DNA of 64,000 nt from Streptomyces sp. Ru73 (GCF_002920575.1 NZ_PQSQ01000014.1:51439-115438), one strand, 5' to 3'; positions 1-9,104 are shown, numbered from the stretch's first letter. Notes: generated by a model not told the origin, from the letters alone. Translations and numbers: made by a program.

Positions 1-227
1 AGGAACTCCACCCGGCCGGCCGGGAAGGAGCTCTCGATCACGGGCCGGTCGGCGTCGATGACGCGCAGCGCCGCCAGGCCGTTCTCGAAGACGACGAGGA
101 AGGCCCCGACGTCGTCGGCGCCGCTCGCGTACGCCTCGAAGACCTCCGATTCGATGCCGGCTTTCTGCAGGGCCATCGCGGTCACCGCTCCCGCGATGCC
201 ACCACCGATGATCAGGGCGTGGGTCAT
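1..227 (-). CDS. FAD-dependent monooxygenase, N-terminal part only
   Basis: The gene starts at 227 and runs off the left edge, so only about 75 N-terminal residues are visible. The protein opens MTHALIIGGGIAGAVTAMAL, a GxGxxG Rossmann fingerprint for FAD binding at residues 8-13, followed by an acidic end of the second beta strand (EVFEA near residues 28-32). This is the start expected of the PHBH-like aromatic-ring monooxygenase / urate hydroxylase family, which uses FAD and NAD(P)H to hydroxylate small substrates. The substrate cannot be told from this fragment. It lies downstream of the CYP102 gene on the same strand, but an 18-bp-arm hairpin separates them, so it probably has its own transcription unit. 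Confidence 0.75.
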   Translation of the reverse strand, partial: MTHALIIGGGIAGAVTAMALQKAGIESEVFEAYASGADDVGAFLVVFENGLAALRVIDADRPVIESSFPAGRVEF

Positions 228-282
228 GACGCTCCAAGGTCGGACGGCCGGTCTCCGGGGCGCCTTCCGTACGCCCCGGCGG

Positions 283-327
283 CGGGTGCGGCCCCCTCGG
301 CGCCTGTGTCCGAGGGGGCCGCACCCG
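283..327 (-). terminator. Strong hairpin, probable terminator after the CYP102 gene
   Basis: Perfect 18-bp inverted repeat (arms 283-300 and 310-327) around a 9-nt loop, in the gap between the CYP102 stop at 460 and the FAD monooxygenase start at 227. No T-tract is needed for terminators in high-GC actinomycetes. It would end the CYP102 transcript. Confidence 0.7.
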
Positions 328-459
328 TCGCACGGGTCCACCTTGGCGCGCCGGGCGCGCCGGGACCAGAGCGGGAACGGGCATGTCTGCGCCGGTCCGC
401 ACTTCTCGTCGTACGGGGTCCGGCCCCCGCCGTCCGCACCCGCCCGCGCGCCCCCGGGA

Positions 460-3400
460 TCAGCCCGCCGCGTACACGTCCTCGATGTAACGGCCCTCGG
501 TGGTCAGCCCGGTGAGCCAGGTCTCGGCGTCCTCGGCGGTGCCGCCGCCGTGCCGTACGTACAGCTCGCGGAAGGCGGCGCGCACGCCCGGCGCCATGCG
601 GCTGCCGTCCCCGCAGACGTACACCCGGGCGCCGGACTCCAGCAGCCGCCAGACCTCTTCGCCGTCGGCGGCGATGCGGTGCTGGACGAACCGGCGGCCG
701 TCCTCCGGGCGTTCGCTGAAGGCGGGGCGCACCCCGACGGCACCCGCTGCCTCGGCGGCGCGCAGCTCCTCGGCGTGCAGGAAGTCCGCGTCGGGCGCGT
801 CGCAGCCGAAGAAGAGCAGCGCCGGGGCGAGCGGTCCGGCGGCCGCCACGCGGTCGGCGACGGCACCGCGGAAGGGCGCCAGGCCGGTACCGGCCGCGAC
901 CATGATCACCGGCGTGGGATCGGCCGGATCGATGCGGAAGGCGTCCCGGCACGGCTGCACGCGGGCGAGCACGGTGTCCCCGGCCTTCAGGGAGTGCAGA
1001 TGGCTCGAACCGGTGCCGCCCGGCAGCAGCGACACCATCAGCTCGGCGTGGCGGCCGTCCTTCGCCGGGGAGGACGAGACGGAGTAGTGCCGGGGCCGCA
1101 TGGGCGGCAGCAGGTCCAGCACCACCGGCCAGGGCAGCGCGCCGCGCAGCGCGGGGTACGCCTCGATCAGCTCCAGCGTCGTACGGGTGTCGTCCTCGGC
1201 GGGCGCTTCGAGTGCGGCGCGCTCCGGCGGGCAGGGGTTGTGCGCGGCCAGCAGGGCCCGCTGCCCGGCGGTCGGCCTGGCATTCAACTCCAGGTGGTAC
1301 GTGAGGAGTTCGTGCACGGACAGCGGCCGGTCGACGGGCAGCGCGTTCCGGCCCGCACCCGGTTGACGGATGCTCAGTACGGCCGCCGGGTCCACGCCGA
1401 GCGCCTGCGCCGCGCGGGCGACCCGCTCCGGGGTGTTGGCGGGCAGCACGGCAAGGTGATCGGCGGTGCGGTAGGTGACGCCCTCGGGGAGGGCGAGCCG
1501 CAGGAACCGCTTCTTGCGCGGATAGCCCTCGGCGGTCAGGTCGTACGCCTCGGTGACGGTCATCGGGGTGAGGCCGTGCCGGGCGGCGAGCGCGTCCAGC
1601 GGACCGCCGGTGATCTCGGTGACGGTGCACGCGGCCTCTTCGGGCGCCGCGGTGGCGCCGACGCTCGCCGGGTCGCCGTACCGGGTCAGCAGTTCGGTGC
1701 GCAGCGCCGCGGTGAAGTCCTGGACGGTGCCGGCCATGTCACCGGAGGCGTCGGCCGCGGCGCGCGGCAGCAGCCGGTCGCCGCCGAGCGCGGCCAGCCG
1801 CTCGTCGAGGAGGGTGGGAACGCGCTGGTAGGTCGCGGCCCAGTTGCGGTCGCCGACGCCGAGGACCGCGTACGGGACTCCGTCCGCGGCACCCTCGGGC
1901 GCGCCCTCCAGCCAGGACACGAAGGCGGCCGCGTCATCGGTCGGACGGCCGTTGTAGGACGCGGCCACCAGGACCACCGGGCGGTCCGTGGGCAGTCCGC
2001 CCGCGTACGCGTCCAGCGGTGCGACCTCGGTGGCGCAGCCGAGCGCCGCGGCCTCGTCGGCCAGCCGCTCGGCGAACTCCTTGCAGGTGCCGTAGTTGGT
2101 GCCGTGCAGGAGCAGCAGGCCGGTGTCCTGGTGGATGCGGGTGGGCAGCCCGTCGTCGGCCGCGGGGCCCTCGTCCGCCGCCGCGCTGCCGGGCAGTACG
2201 GCGAGCGCCGCCCGGTCGGCCGCGCGGTGCGCCTCGGTGCGCTCGGCGAGCCGGACCGTGAAGCCGTCCGGCTTCAGCGTCAGCGTCTCCTTGATGGTCA
2301 GCGCGTAGTCACCGTGGTCCTCGAAGCGGTACCTGTGCACCAGCAGCGCCAGCAGCATGGTCGCCTCGTGCAGCGCGAACTGCCGCCCGATGCAGGCGCG
2401 TTCGCCGGTACCGAAGGGCTTGTACGCGTGCGGGGAGCGGGCCGCCTCCGCCTCGGGCGCGAACCGCGCCGGGTCGAACAGCTCGGGGTTGTCGCCCCAC
2501 ACCGGGTCGCGGTGGAGCATCGGGGTGAGCACGGTGAAGATGTCCCCGGCCTTGACCGGGTACCGGCCGCCGAGCACCGTGTCCGCCTTCGCGCGCCGGC
2601 TGAACGCGGCCGCCGTGGGCCACAGCCGCAGCGCCTCGTTGAGCACCTGCCGGGTGAAGGCCAGCTTGCCGATGTCCTCGAAGGACGGGTCGGGGTCGGC
2701 CGCGTCGCCGAACAGCTCGTCGGCCTCGCGGCGCGCCAGCCGCAGCGCGACCGGGTCCTTGAGCAGGTGGTACAGCGCGAAGGAGAGCGCGCCGGAGGTG
2801 GTCTCGTGACCGGCGATCAGGAAGGTGATGACCTGGTTGCGGATGTTGGCCGGGTCCAGCGTCGTGCCGTCCTCCGGGTGCGGCGCGCCCAGCATCAGGC
2901 CGAGCAGGTCGTCGGCGGAGGTGTTGCCGGAGGCGGTACGCGCGCTGATCACCTCGTCCACCACCGACGCGAGGTAGTCGGCGTCGGCGCGGAACGCCTC
3001 GTCCTTCTCGGAGTAGTCCACGCCCGGCTTGCGGGCCAGCCGCGTCATGCTCCACTCCAGGCAGCGCACCATCGCGTCCACGAAGGGGTGCGGCTGCTCC
3101 CGCCCGAAGGACTCGAAGTCGAAGCCGAACCCGGCGAGCCCGATGGTGTCGAGCGTCATCCGGGTCATGTCGTCCGGCACGTCCACCGGCGCGCCGTCCG
3201 CGATCCGGCGGTCCCAGCTCGCCATCAGCCGGCGGGCGACCTTGAGCATCGCCGGGTGGTAGGTGCGCATCGAGCCCAGCGCGAAGGCGGGCATGAGGAT
3301 GTCGTGCGCCTTGGCCCAGTTGGGCTCGTCGTTGTAGGCGGTGAAGAGGCCGTCGGCGGCGAACTCCCGTACGTTCTCCAGCGCCGGCCCGATGGCCTTC

Positions 3401-3627
3401 TCGAAGCGGGTCTCGTCGGCCAGCTCGGTCACCAGGTCGACGGAGGTCACGAAGGTGGCGTCCCGGCCGTGCAGCCGGCGCCGGAAGATGGGACCGTGCG
3501 CGCGGGCCAGGCCCATGGCTCGCTGGAGGGGGGTGCGGGAGAGGCCCTTGGCGGTGATGTCCACCACGGGAATCCCGTCGTCGCCGAGGGTGACGGTGTC
3601 GGCGCTCTGCAGCTGCGTGTCGCTCAT
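460..3627 (-). CDS. Self-sufficient cytochrome P450 / NADPH-P450 reductase fusion (CYP102, BM3-like)
   Basis: 1055 residues, the length of P450 BM3. Cytoplasmic enzyme predicted to hydroxylate medium- to long-chain fatty acids or similar substrates near the omega end, with NADPH and O2. The P450 domain (about 1-460) has the I-helix AGHETT at 272-277, ExxR at 331-334 and the heme loop FGTGERACIG at 405-414 with Cys412. Of the BM3 fatty-acid anchors, Arg47 is kept (Arg55) but Tyr51 becomes Phe59; the BM3 Phe87 position is kept as Phe95. A flavodoxin-like FMN domain follows (GTNYGTCKEFAERL region), then the FAD/NADPH domain, ending GRYIEDVYAAG much as BM3 ends. The start at MSDTQLQ was chosen because homology begins there; upstream in-frame sequence has no P450 character. 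It is divergent from the PAS-LuxR gene at 3774. Confidence 0.93.
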   Translation of the reverse strand: MSDTQLQSADTVTLGDDGIPVVDITAKGLSRTPLQRAMGLARAHGPIFRRRLHGRDATFVTSVDLVTELADETRFEKAIGPALENVREFAADGLFTAYNDEPNWAKAHDILMPAFALGSMRTYHPAMLKVARRLMASWDRRIADGAPVDVPDDMTRMTLDTIGLAGFGFDFESFGREQPHPFVDAMVRCLEWSMTRLARKPGVDYSEKDEAFRADADYLASVVDEVISARTASGNTSADDLLGLMLGAPHPEDGTTLDPANIRNQVITFLIAGHETTSGALSFALYHLLKDPVALRLARREADELFGDAADPDPSFEDIGKLAFTRQVLNEALRLWPTAAAFSRRAKADTVLGGRYPVKAGDIFTVLTPMLHRDPVWGDNPELFDPARFAPEAEAARSPHAYKPFGTGERACIGRQFALHEATMLLALLVHRYRFEDHGDYALTIKETLTLKPDGFTVRLAERTEAHRAADRAALAVLPGSAAADEGPAADDGLPTRIHQDTGLLLLHGTNYGTCKEFAERLADEAAALGCATEVAPLDAYAGGLPTDRPVVLVAASYNGRPTDDAAAFVSWLEGAPEGAADGVPYAVLGVGDRNWAATYQRVPTLLDERLAALGGDRLLPRAAADASGDMAGTVQDFTAALRTELLTRYGDPASVGATAAPEEAACTVTEITGGPLDALAARHGLTPMTVTEAYDLTAEGYPRKKRFLRLALPEGVTYRTADHLAVLPANTPERVARAAQALGVDPAAVLSIRQPGAGRNALPVDRPLSVHELLTYHLELNARPTAGQRALLAAHNPCPPERAALEAPAEDDTRTTLELIEAYPALRGALPWPVVLDLLPPMRPRHYSVSSSPAKDGRHAELMVSLLPGGTGSSHLHSLKAGDTVLARVQPCRDAFRIDPADPTPVIMVAAGTGLAPFRGAVADRVAAAGPLAPALLFFGCDAPDADFLHAEELRAAEAAGAVGVRPAFSERPEDGRRFVQHRIAADGEEVWRLLESGARVYVCGDGSRMAPGVRAAFRELYVRHGGGTAEDAETWLTGLTTEGRYIEDVYAAG

Positions 3628-3670
3628 GACTCCACAGTGACCGGCCCGGCGTGCCGTGCTCCCCGCGGTA

Positions 3671-3688
3671 ACTGCATGATTGTGCAGT
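3671..3688. promoter_or_regulatory. Palindromic operator candidate between CYP102 and PAS-LuxR genes
   Basis: Perfect inverted repeat ACTGCA-N6-TGCAGT, 18 bp, in the 146-bp divergent gap, 44 bp upstream of the CYP102 start. It is AT-richer than its surroundings. A site for the adjacent LuxR-type regulator is plausible but unproven. Confidence 0.45.
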
Positions 3689-3773
3689 GATTTCTTCGGT
3701 ACGGGCCTTGCGGTCCGGGCGAAGATGATCATTGCGGCACGGTGTCCGGCCGGCCGCGGAGCGGACGGAGCCG

Positions 3774-4472
3774 ATGGACGACGAAAGGGACGGGAACCGG
3801 CGGCCGATGAGTGACGACCTCTTCGCGCACCCGGCGGTGCCGGGGCCCGCCGCCGCGCCCTGGCACAACTACTTCCTGATCCTGCTGGACCGGATGCCAC
3901 TGCCGGTCGCGGTGTGCCGCGCCGACGGCGAGGTACTGATCGCCAACCCGGCGATGGCCGCGGTCTGGGGCACCACCCGCGGCCAGCTGCGCGGCCGCAA
4001 CCTGCTGGACCACTTCCGTCCCCGGGCGATCTCGCAGGTCGGCCGGCTCGTGGAGGCCGTACGGGCGGGCCGCCGCTCCCGCTACCCGGTCGAGGTCCGC
4101 TGGCGCGAGGGCGCCGACGGGCCCGAGCGGGAGGGGATGCTGACCCTGGACCCGGTCGGCGACCCCTCCGACGAGCCGCCCGCACTGCTCGCCATCCTCC
4201 GCATCCACGAGTCCCGCCCGGCCCCGCGGCGGACCGCGGACGTCAGCCCCATGGAGTCCCGCATCCTCGCCCTCGCAGCGGCCGGCGCCACCACCGCCGC
4301 CATCGGCAAGGACCTCGGCCTCACCGTCGACGGCGTCAACTACCACCTGACCCGGCTGACCCGCCGCTTCCGCGTCCCCAACCGCACCGCCCTCATCGCC
4401 CGCGCCTACACCCTCGGCCTCCTCTCCCCCACGACCTGGCCCCCGGCGGCGACGGACGAGGAGGACGGCTGA
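3774..4472 (+). CDS. PAS-domain LuxR-type transcriptional regulator
   Basis: 232 residues from the ATG at 3774, which has GGAG upstream; a TTG 42 bp earlier lacks a good ribosome binding site. The N-terminal half resembles a PAS sensor domain (FLILLDRMPLPVAVCRADGE, then NPAMAAVWG, typical of PAS folds), which may bind a small ligand, heme or flavin. The C-terminal part is a LuxR/FixJ helix-turn-helix (MESRILALAAAGATTAAIGK through NYHLTRLTRRF). It lies head-to-head with the CYP102 gene and probably controls it, sensing either a substrate or redox state. No receiver domain with a phospho-accepting Asp is apparent, so it is not an obvious two-component response regulator. Confidence 0.8.
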   Translation: MDDERDGNRRPMSDDLFAHPAVPGPAAAPWHNYFLILLDRMPLPVAVCRADGEVLIANPAMAAVWGTTRGQLRGRNLLDHFRPRAISQVGRLVEAVRAGRRSRYPVEVRWREGADGPEREGMLTLDPVGDPSDEPPALLAILRIHESRPAPRRTADVSPMESRILALAAAGATTAAIGKDLGLTVDGVNYHLTRLTRRFRVPNRTALIARAYTLGLLSPTTWPPAATDEEDG

Positions 4473-4716
4473 CGCTGTTGCGTAGCGCACCTTCACTCCG
4501 GACACCATCCGGTTGTCGGTACCGCGTCCTAGAGTGGGTGCTCCTGAGTCTGTGCACCGCGCTGGACGATCCGGGATCGATATCGGGGGCTGTCATGGAA
4601 TGGCGGACAAGCTGTCGTAAGAGGCGAGGGACCACACCTCCCAGGTCAGGACGAGCGCATGCGGCGGGCTCCGGACCGATAGTGGTGATGCATCCCGACC
4701 GAGCGCGCACCGAGCG

Positions 4717-5229
4717 ATGAGCACCGGCGAGTGGGGCGACGATGCCGTCTCCAAAGGCATGTACGCGAGCGCTTCCGACCACTCCGAGATTTATCAGGCC
4801 GGCCGGGACCAGCACATCACCGAGAACCACTTCCACGTGGCGTCGCCTCCGGTGTTCGACCCGTACGACGACGATGAGGACGAAGACGACTCGGACTACG
4901 GCTACGTCGGGGCTGACGGCTGGTACCACTTGGGCACCGTGGCCCTCTTCATCGCTTCACTGCTTCCCGTACTGGTCGGCGGGACGAGCATCAGGGTGGT
5001 GTATTCGACCAGCACGGGCCCGGCGTTCTGGTGGGGCGTGCTGTACACGGCTGTCACCTTCGCCATCGGGGCGAGCCTCTCGGTCTTGGGCCTCAGCAGG
5101 GCCATCGACCGGACGGACTGGTCACTCGACACGAGTCTGACGGTGTTCCGCCTCGGGCTCCTGCTCCAACTCGGCCTGTTCGTGTACGGCGTCGTACGGG
5201 ACCCGGCACACGCCGGCAGCATAGGGTAG
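4717..5229 (+). CDS. Hypothetical membrane protein, three predicted transmembrane helices
   Basis: 170 residues. The soluble N-terminal stretch contains IYQAGRDQHITENHFH, a His-rich motif I recall from many Streptomyces proteins of unknown function, then an acidic run of Asp/Glu (near residues 48-60). Three hydrophobic segments follow: about 69-92, 107-127 and 142-160. There is no enzyme motif and I cannot assign a function. The start at 4717 has only a weak GAG-type ribosome binding site; an in-frame ATG at 4759 is an alternative. It lies between the PAS regulator and the catalase/dioxygenase fusion, on the same strand as both. Confidence 0.6.
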   Translation: MSTGEWGDDAVSKGMYASASDHSEIYQAGRDQHITENHFHVASPPVFDPYDDDEDEDDSDYGYVGADGWYHLGTVALFIASLLPVLVGGTSIRVVYSTSTGPAFWWGVLYTAVTFAIGASLSVLGLSRAIDRTDWSLDTSLTVFRLGLLLQLGLFVYGVVRDPAHAGSIG

Positions 5230-5639
5230 TTCGCCCGCATCTTTGCCCAGGAGCTGGGGCCTGCACAGTCCCGGTGACCGCGGCCCCCGGCCGATGACGA
5301 GAGCGCCCGGCTGCCCGCCGCTGAGTCGCTTACGGCGGCCGCTGTCCCGGTTGCCGTACGGATGGCGGACGGTGGGCTGGACGGGGGTGGGTGTCGACGG
5401 GGGGTGGTGCGCGCGGTGCGTCCACCGGCGGGTCCGTGGTCGCGGCGAGCCGGACCGGGCGTCCCGTGCCGCGCACGCCGTTGTCCAGCGGCGCCCTGCC
5501 GCGACGGGGCCGGCGGCGTTCCCGGCCGCCCCGCCGGCCACTCGCGGCCGGGCGGAATCGGCCCGAAACGGACCCTGCCGGGCCGCTCCCGGGCGAGTAG
5601 CGTCGGCCGCCCTTCTTCCCGTACGGAGGGTGCGGACCC
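5230..5639. other. Intergenic region, no gene seen
   Basis: 410 bp upstream of the catalase/alpha-dioxygenase fusion gene. Very GC-rich with G-runs; I see no convincing gene, RNA or strong palindrome. It ends in a good ribosome binding site (GGAGGG at 5625-5630) and should hold the promoter of the fusion gene. Confidence 0.5.
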
Positions 5640-8501
5640 ATGGCCGACACCGTGAGTTACGTGCAGTACGAGACGTACCAAGGCGGCAGTCCAGAGGCGG
5701 AGCGACTGGTCTTCGAGAAGCTGGCACGCGACCTGATGCGCGTGCAGCTGCGCAACAAGGAAAGCAGCGGGGCGCACCGCGTGCAGCGCGCCTTCCATGC
5801 GAAGGGCGTCCTCGGCGTGGAGAACGCCCGGCTGCGCTTCAACGACGACCTGCCGCCCGCGCTGGTCCAGGGCTTCGCCCAGCCGGGAGCCGAGTACCCC
5901 GCACTGGTGCGGCTGTCCAACGCCAGCGGCATACCGGGATCCGACGTCTCGCCCGACCTGCGCGGCATCGCCGTGCGGGTGGAGGTGTCGGCCGAGGAGA
6001 CGCACGACCTGCTGGCGACCAACTTCCCGGTGAGCCATGCGCGCGACGCCCGTGAGTTCGTGGCCTTCGCCAAGGCCATGGCGGGTGCCCGGACGCCGCT
6101 GCAGAAGGCGTTCGGGCTGCTGGTGAAGCTGCCGCTGGCGGTCGGCTGGGCCACCGCCACCCGCATGCGCCGCAACGTGCAGGCCGCGGCCCGGCACACC
6201 GTCGGCTCGCTGGCCCGCGAGACGTACTGGAGCCGCGGCGCGGTCCTGTGGGGCGACGCCGGGCCGGTGCGCTACCAGCTGCGGCCCGCGCCCGGCGGGG
6301 CACCCGCGCCGCGTCCCGACCGGCACGACCCCGACCACCTGCGGCACGAGCTGGCCGAGCGGCTGGCCGCAGCCGACGTCGAATTCGACCTGTGCGTACA
6401 GCGGTTCGTCGACGAGAAGCGCACCCCCGTCGAGGACGGTGCCACGGAGTGGCGGGAGTCGGACGCGCCGGTGGTCCCCGTGGCCCGGCTGACGATTCCG
6501 CGCCAGGACATCACCACGGCCGAGGCCGGCTCGGCGGCCCGCCGCATCGAGCAGCTGTCGTTCAACCCGTGGCACACCACGGAGGACTTCCGCCCGCTGG
6601 GCAATCTCAACCGGGCCCGCAAGGCCGCGTACCAGGCGAGCGCGGCGCACCGCCTCGGCACCCGCTTCGTGACCACCGAGCCGCTGCGCAACACCGTGCT
6701 CGGCGTACCGCTGCGGGCGCTCTTCGGCGCCCTGAACCGCTACGTGCCCTGGTACCGGCTGCCGCTCGACGCCGGCCTGCTCAACCTGGTCGCGCTGCGG
6801 CAGGTGCTGCGCCGCCGCAACCTCATCGACACCGAGGCCCCCGAGGCGCCGCCGAAGGCCGTCCCGGTGCCGGAGACGGTGGACGAGCGCGCCCGCACGG
6901 CCCGCTCGTACGACGGCTCGAACACCGATCTGTCGGCGCCGCGGATGGGCGCGGTCGGCTCCACCTTCGGCCGCAACCTCAAGCCCGTCTACCGCCCCGA
7001 CCTCTTCGACACGCCGAACCCCGTCACGGTCGCCCGCGAACTGCTGCACCGCCGCGCGTTCCAGCCCGCCACCTCGCTGAACATCCTGGCCGCCGCCTGG
7101 ATCCAGTTCCAGGTGCACGACTGGGTCGACCACCGGCGCTACGCGCTCGCCGAACGGTCGGTCGAGGTCCCGCTGCCGCCCGGCAGCACCTGGTACAACA
7201 CCCCCGGCGGCCCCGCCGAGAACGTCATGCGGATCGCCGAGAACAAGGGGGTGGAACGCCCCGGCAAGCCGCCGATCCACTTCACCAACACCACCTCGCC
7301 GTGGTGGGACGGCTCCGAGGTCTACGGCAGCGACGAGCGCACCGCGCGCGGCCTGCGCGAGCCGGACGGCGCGAAGCTCCGCCTGGAGGACGGCCATCTG
7401 CCGATGGGCAGCAACGGCGTCCCGCTGACCGGCTTCTCCGACAACTGGTGGCTGGGCCTGTCGGTCATGCACACCCTCTTCGCGCGCGAGCACAACGCGG
7501 TCTGCGACGCGCTGCACAAGGAATACCCGACGATGAGCGCGGAGCAGGTGTACCAGACCGCCCGGCTCGTGGTCTCCGCGCTGATCGCCAAGATCCACAC
7601 GGTCGAGTGGACGCCCGCGATCCTCGCCACGAAGTCCATCGACGTCGCGCTGCGCACCAACTGGGAGGGCCCGCCGGACAGCTGGCTGAAGAAGCTGGGG
7701 CTGTGGCTGGTCGAGTCGCACTCGCTCACCGGTATCCCGAAGACCCTGCCCGAGCACCACAACGTGCCGTACTCGCTGACCGAGGACTTCGTCACCGTCT
7801 ACCGGATGCACCCGCTGATCCCGGACGACTACGAGCTGCGCGAGCACCACTTCGGGCAGCGCCTGGAGGCCCCGTCCTTCGCCGACCTCCAGGGCGGCGC
7901 GGGCGAGTCGCTGGCGCGCAAGACCGGGCTGACGGACTCGCTGTACTCGCTCGGCATCGCGCATCCCGGCGCGATCACCCTGCACAACTACCCGCGCGCG
8001 CTGACCCGCTTCGAGCGGGACGGCGAGATCATCGACCTGTCGGTCGCGGACATCGTGCGGGCGCGGCGGCGCGGGGTGCCCCGGTACAACGACTTCCGGG
8101 CCGGGCTGCACAAGCCGCGCATCACCCGGTTCGACGAGATCTCCGCCGATCCGGACACGGCCGCGCTGCTCAAGGAGGTGTACCGGAACGTCGACGAGGT
8201 CGACACCGTGGTCGGACTGTTCGCCGAGAATCCGCCGACGGGCTTCGGGTTCAGCGACACCGCCTTCCGGATCTTCATCCTGATGGCGAGCCGCCGGATC
8301 CAGTCCGACCGGTTCCTCACCGTGGACTTCCGGCCCGAGATCTACACGCCGCTGGGCATGGACTGGGTGGCGCGCGGCGGGATGAACTCCGTCATCCTGC
8401 GGCACTGCCCGGAGCTCGCGGCGATGCTGCCCCGCGACGCCAGCGCCTTCGCGCCCTGGCGGCCGGTGCTTCCGGTGCGCGGCAGCGGCGCGGGGTCGTG
8501 A
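5640..8501 (+). CDS. Catalase-related / alpha-dioxygenase-type heme peroxidase fusion protein
   Basis: 953 residues, two heme domains in one chain. Residues about 1-350 match catalase-related hemoproteins (the fold of coral allene oxide synthase): distal His53 in FHAKG, distal Asn128 in TNFPV, and the proximal tyrosine motif RKAAY with Arg327 and Tyr331. Residues about 420-935 match the animal-peroxidase/cyclooxygenase superfamily, closest to fatty-acid alpha-dioxygenases: distal His493 in IQFQVHDW, and YRMHPLIPD with Tyr721 and His724 spaced like the catalytic Tyr and proximal His of cyclooxygenase (YHWHPLMPD). In known systems the second type makes a fatty-acid hydroperoxide and the first rearranges or reduces it. 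All key residues are present, so both halves may be active. The start has GGAGGG nine bases upstream. No signal peptide is visible. Substrate is inferred only. Confidence 0.85.
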   Translation: MADTVSYVQYETYQGGSPEAERLVFEKLARDLMRVQLRNKESSGAHRVQRAFHAKGVLGVENARLRFNDDLPPALVQGFAQPGAEYPALVRLSNASGIPGSDVSPDLRGIAVRVEVSAEETHDLLATNFPVSHARDAREFVAFAKAMAGARTPLQKAFGLLVKLPLAVGWATATRMRRNVQAAARHTVGSLARETYWSRGAVLWGDAGPVRYQLRPAPGGAPAPRPDRHDPDHLRHELAERLAAADVEFDLCVQRFVDEKRTPVEDGATEWRESDAPVVPVARLTIPRQDITTAEAGSAARRIEQLSFNPWHTTEDFRPLGNLNRARKAAYQASAAHRLGTRFVTTEPLRNTVLGVPLRALFGALNRYVPWYRLPLDAGLLNLVALRQVLRRRNLIDTEAPEAPPKAVPVPETVDERARTARSYDGSNTDLSAPRMGAVGSTFGRNLKPVYRPDLFDTPNPVTVARELLHRRAFQPATSLNILAAAWIQFQVHDWVDHRRYALAERSVEVPLPPGSTWYNTPGGPAENVMRIAENKGVERPGKPPIHFTNTTSPWWDGSEVYGSDERTARGLREPDGAKLRLEDGHLPMGSNGVPLTGFSDNWWLGLSVMHTLFAREHNAVCDALHKEYPTMSAEQVYQTARLVVSALIAKIHTVEWTPAILATKSIDVALRTNWEGPPDSWLKKLGLWLVESHSLTGIPKTLPEHHNVPYSLTEDFVTVYRMHPLIPDDYELREHHFGQRLEAPSFADLQGGAGESLARKTGLTDSLYSLGIAHPGAITLHNYPRALTRFERDGEIIDLSVADIVRARRRGVPRYNDFRAGLHKPRITRFDEISADPDTAALLKEVYRNVDEVDTVVGLFAENPPTGFGFSDTAFRIFILMASRRIQSDRFLTVDFRPEIYTPLGMDWVARGGMNSVILRHCPELAAMLPRDASAFAPWRPVLPVRGSGAGS

Positions 8502-8590
8502 GGGACCGCCGCCGGGCCGCGTACGCGGGGCGAGCGATCTTGTGAAACCCCACGGGATCGCTCCGGGGCGCGGACGTTAACCTCCTCCCT

Positions 8591-9052
8591 GTGGAGGAGA
8601 ACACGCCCGCGCCCTTCGAGCGCGGTACGGACGGCCCCAAGGTCATCGTCGTCGGCATCGACGGCTCGCAGTCGTCGTGGCGGGCCGCCGCGTACGCCGC
8701 GGGGCTGGCCCGCCGGCAGGGCTCCAAGCTGGTGCTGGTGTACGTCCAGCCGGTGCTGGCGGCCGGCGCCGCGCTCGGCGCGCCGGTCGCGCCCACCACG
8801 GACGAGATAGCCGAAGAGCTGATGGCCGAGATCCGCGCCTCGACCGAGCGCCTCCAGGGCATCTACGACCTGCGCTGGGAATTCCACATCGTGCGCGGCG
8901 ATCCGTACAGCGGAATGCTCCGGATGGCTGACGAGCTGAAGGCCGACGCGGTGGTGGTCGGCGCGTCGGAGTCCGCCGGGCACCGGTTCATGGGCTCGGT
9001 CGCGGTACGTCTGGTGAAGGCGGGGCGCTGGCCGGTCACGGTCGTTCCGTAG
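8591..9052 (+). CDS. Universal stress protein, single UspA domain
   Basis: 153 residues from a GTG start. Begins the domain at IVVGIDGSQSSWRAAAYAAG and ends VVGASESAGHRFMGSVAVRL then VTVVP, the usual Usp fold boundaries. The nucleotide loop G-x2-G-x9-G(S/T) is not canonical, so ATP binding is uncertain. Usp proteins accumulate under stress or stationary phase. It lies 90 bp after the fusion peroxidase gene and 230 bp before the dodecin gene, all on one strand. Confidence 0.88.
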   Translation: MEENTPAPFERGTDGPKVIVVGIDGSQSSWRAAAYAAGLARRQGSKLVLVYVQPVLAAGAALGAPVAPTTDEIAEELMAEIRASTERLQGIYDLRWEFHIVRGDPYSGMLRMADELKADAVVVGASESAGHRFMGSVAVRLVKAGRWPVTVVP

Positions 9053-9104
9053 CGCGCCGGGGCGCTCCGAAGTCGTTCTTGAGGCGTCCGGAGACAGCTC
9101 CGGA

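Noticed and set aside
58..3690. Very long + strand open frame over the CYP102 gene
   Set aside because: Its translation is Arg/Gly/Val-rich with no domain motifs, the usual result of reading a high-GC gene on the wrong strand; the minus-strand CYP102 has full catalytic motifs.
4902..8405. Long minus-strand open frame over the catalase/dioxygenase fusion
   Set aside because: Low-complexity Arg/Val/Gly/Gln translation with no homology signals; the + strand frame carries all heme-ligand motifs.
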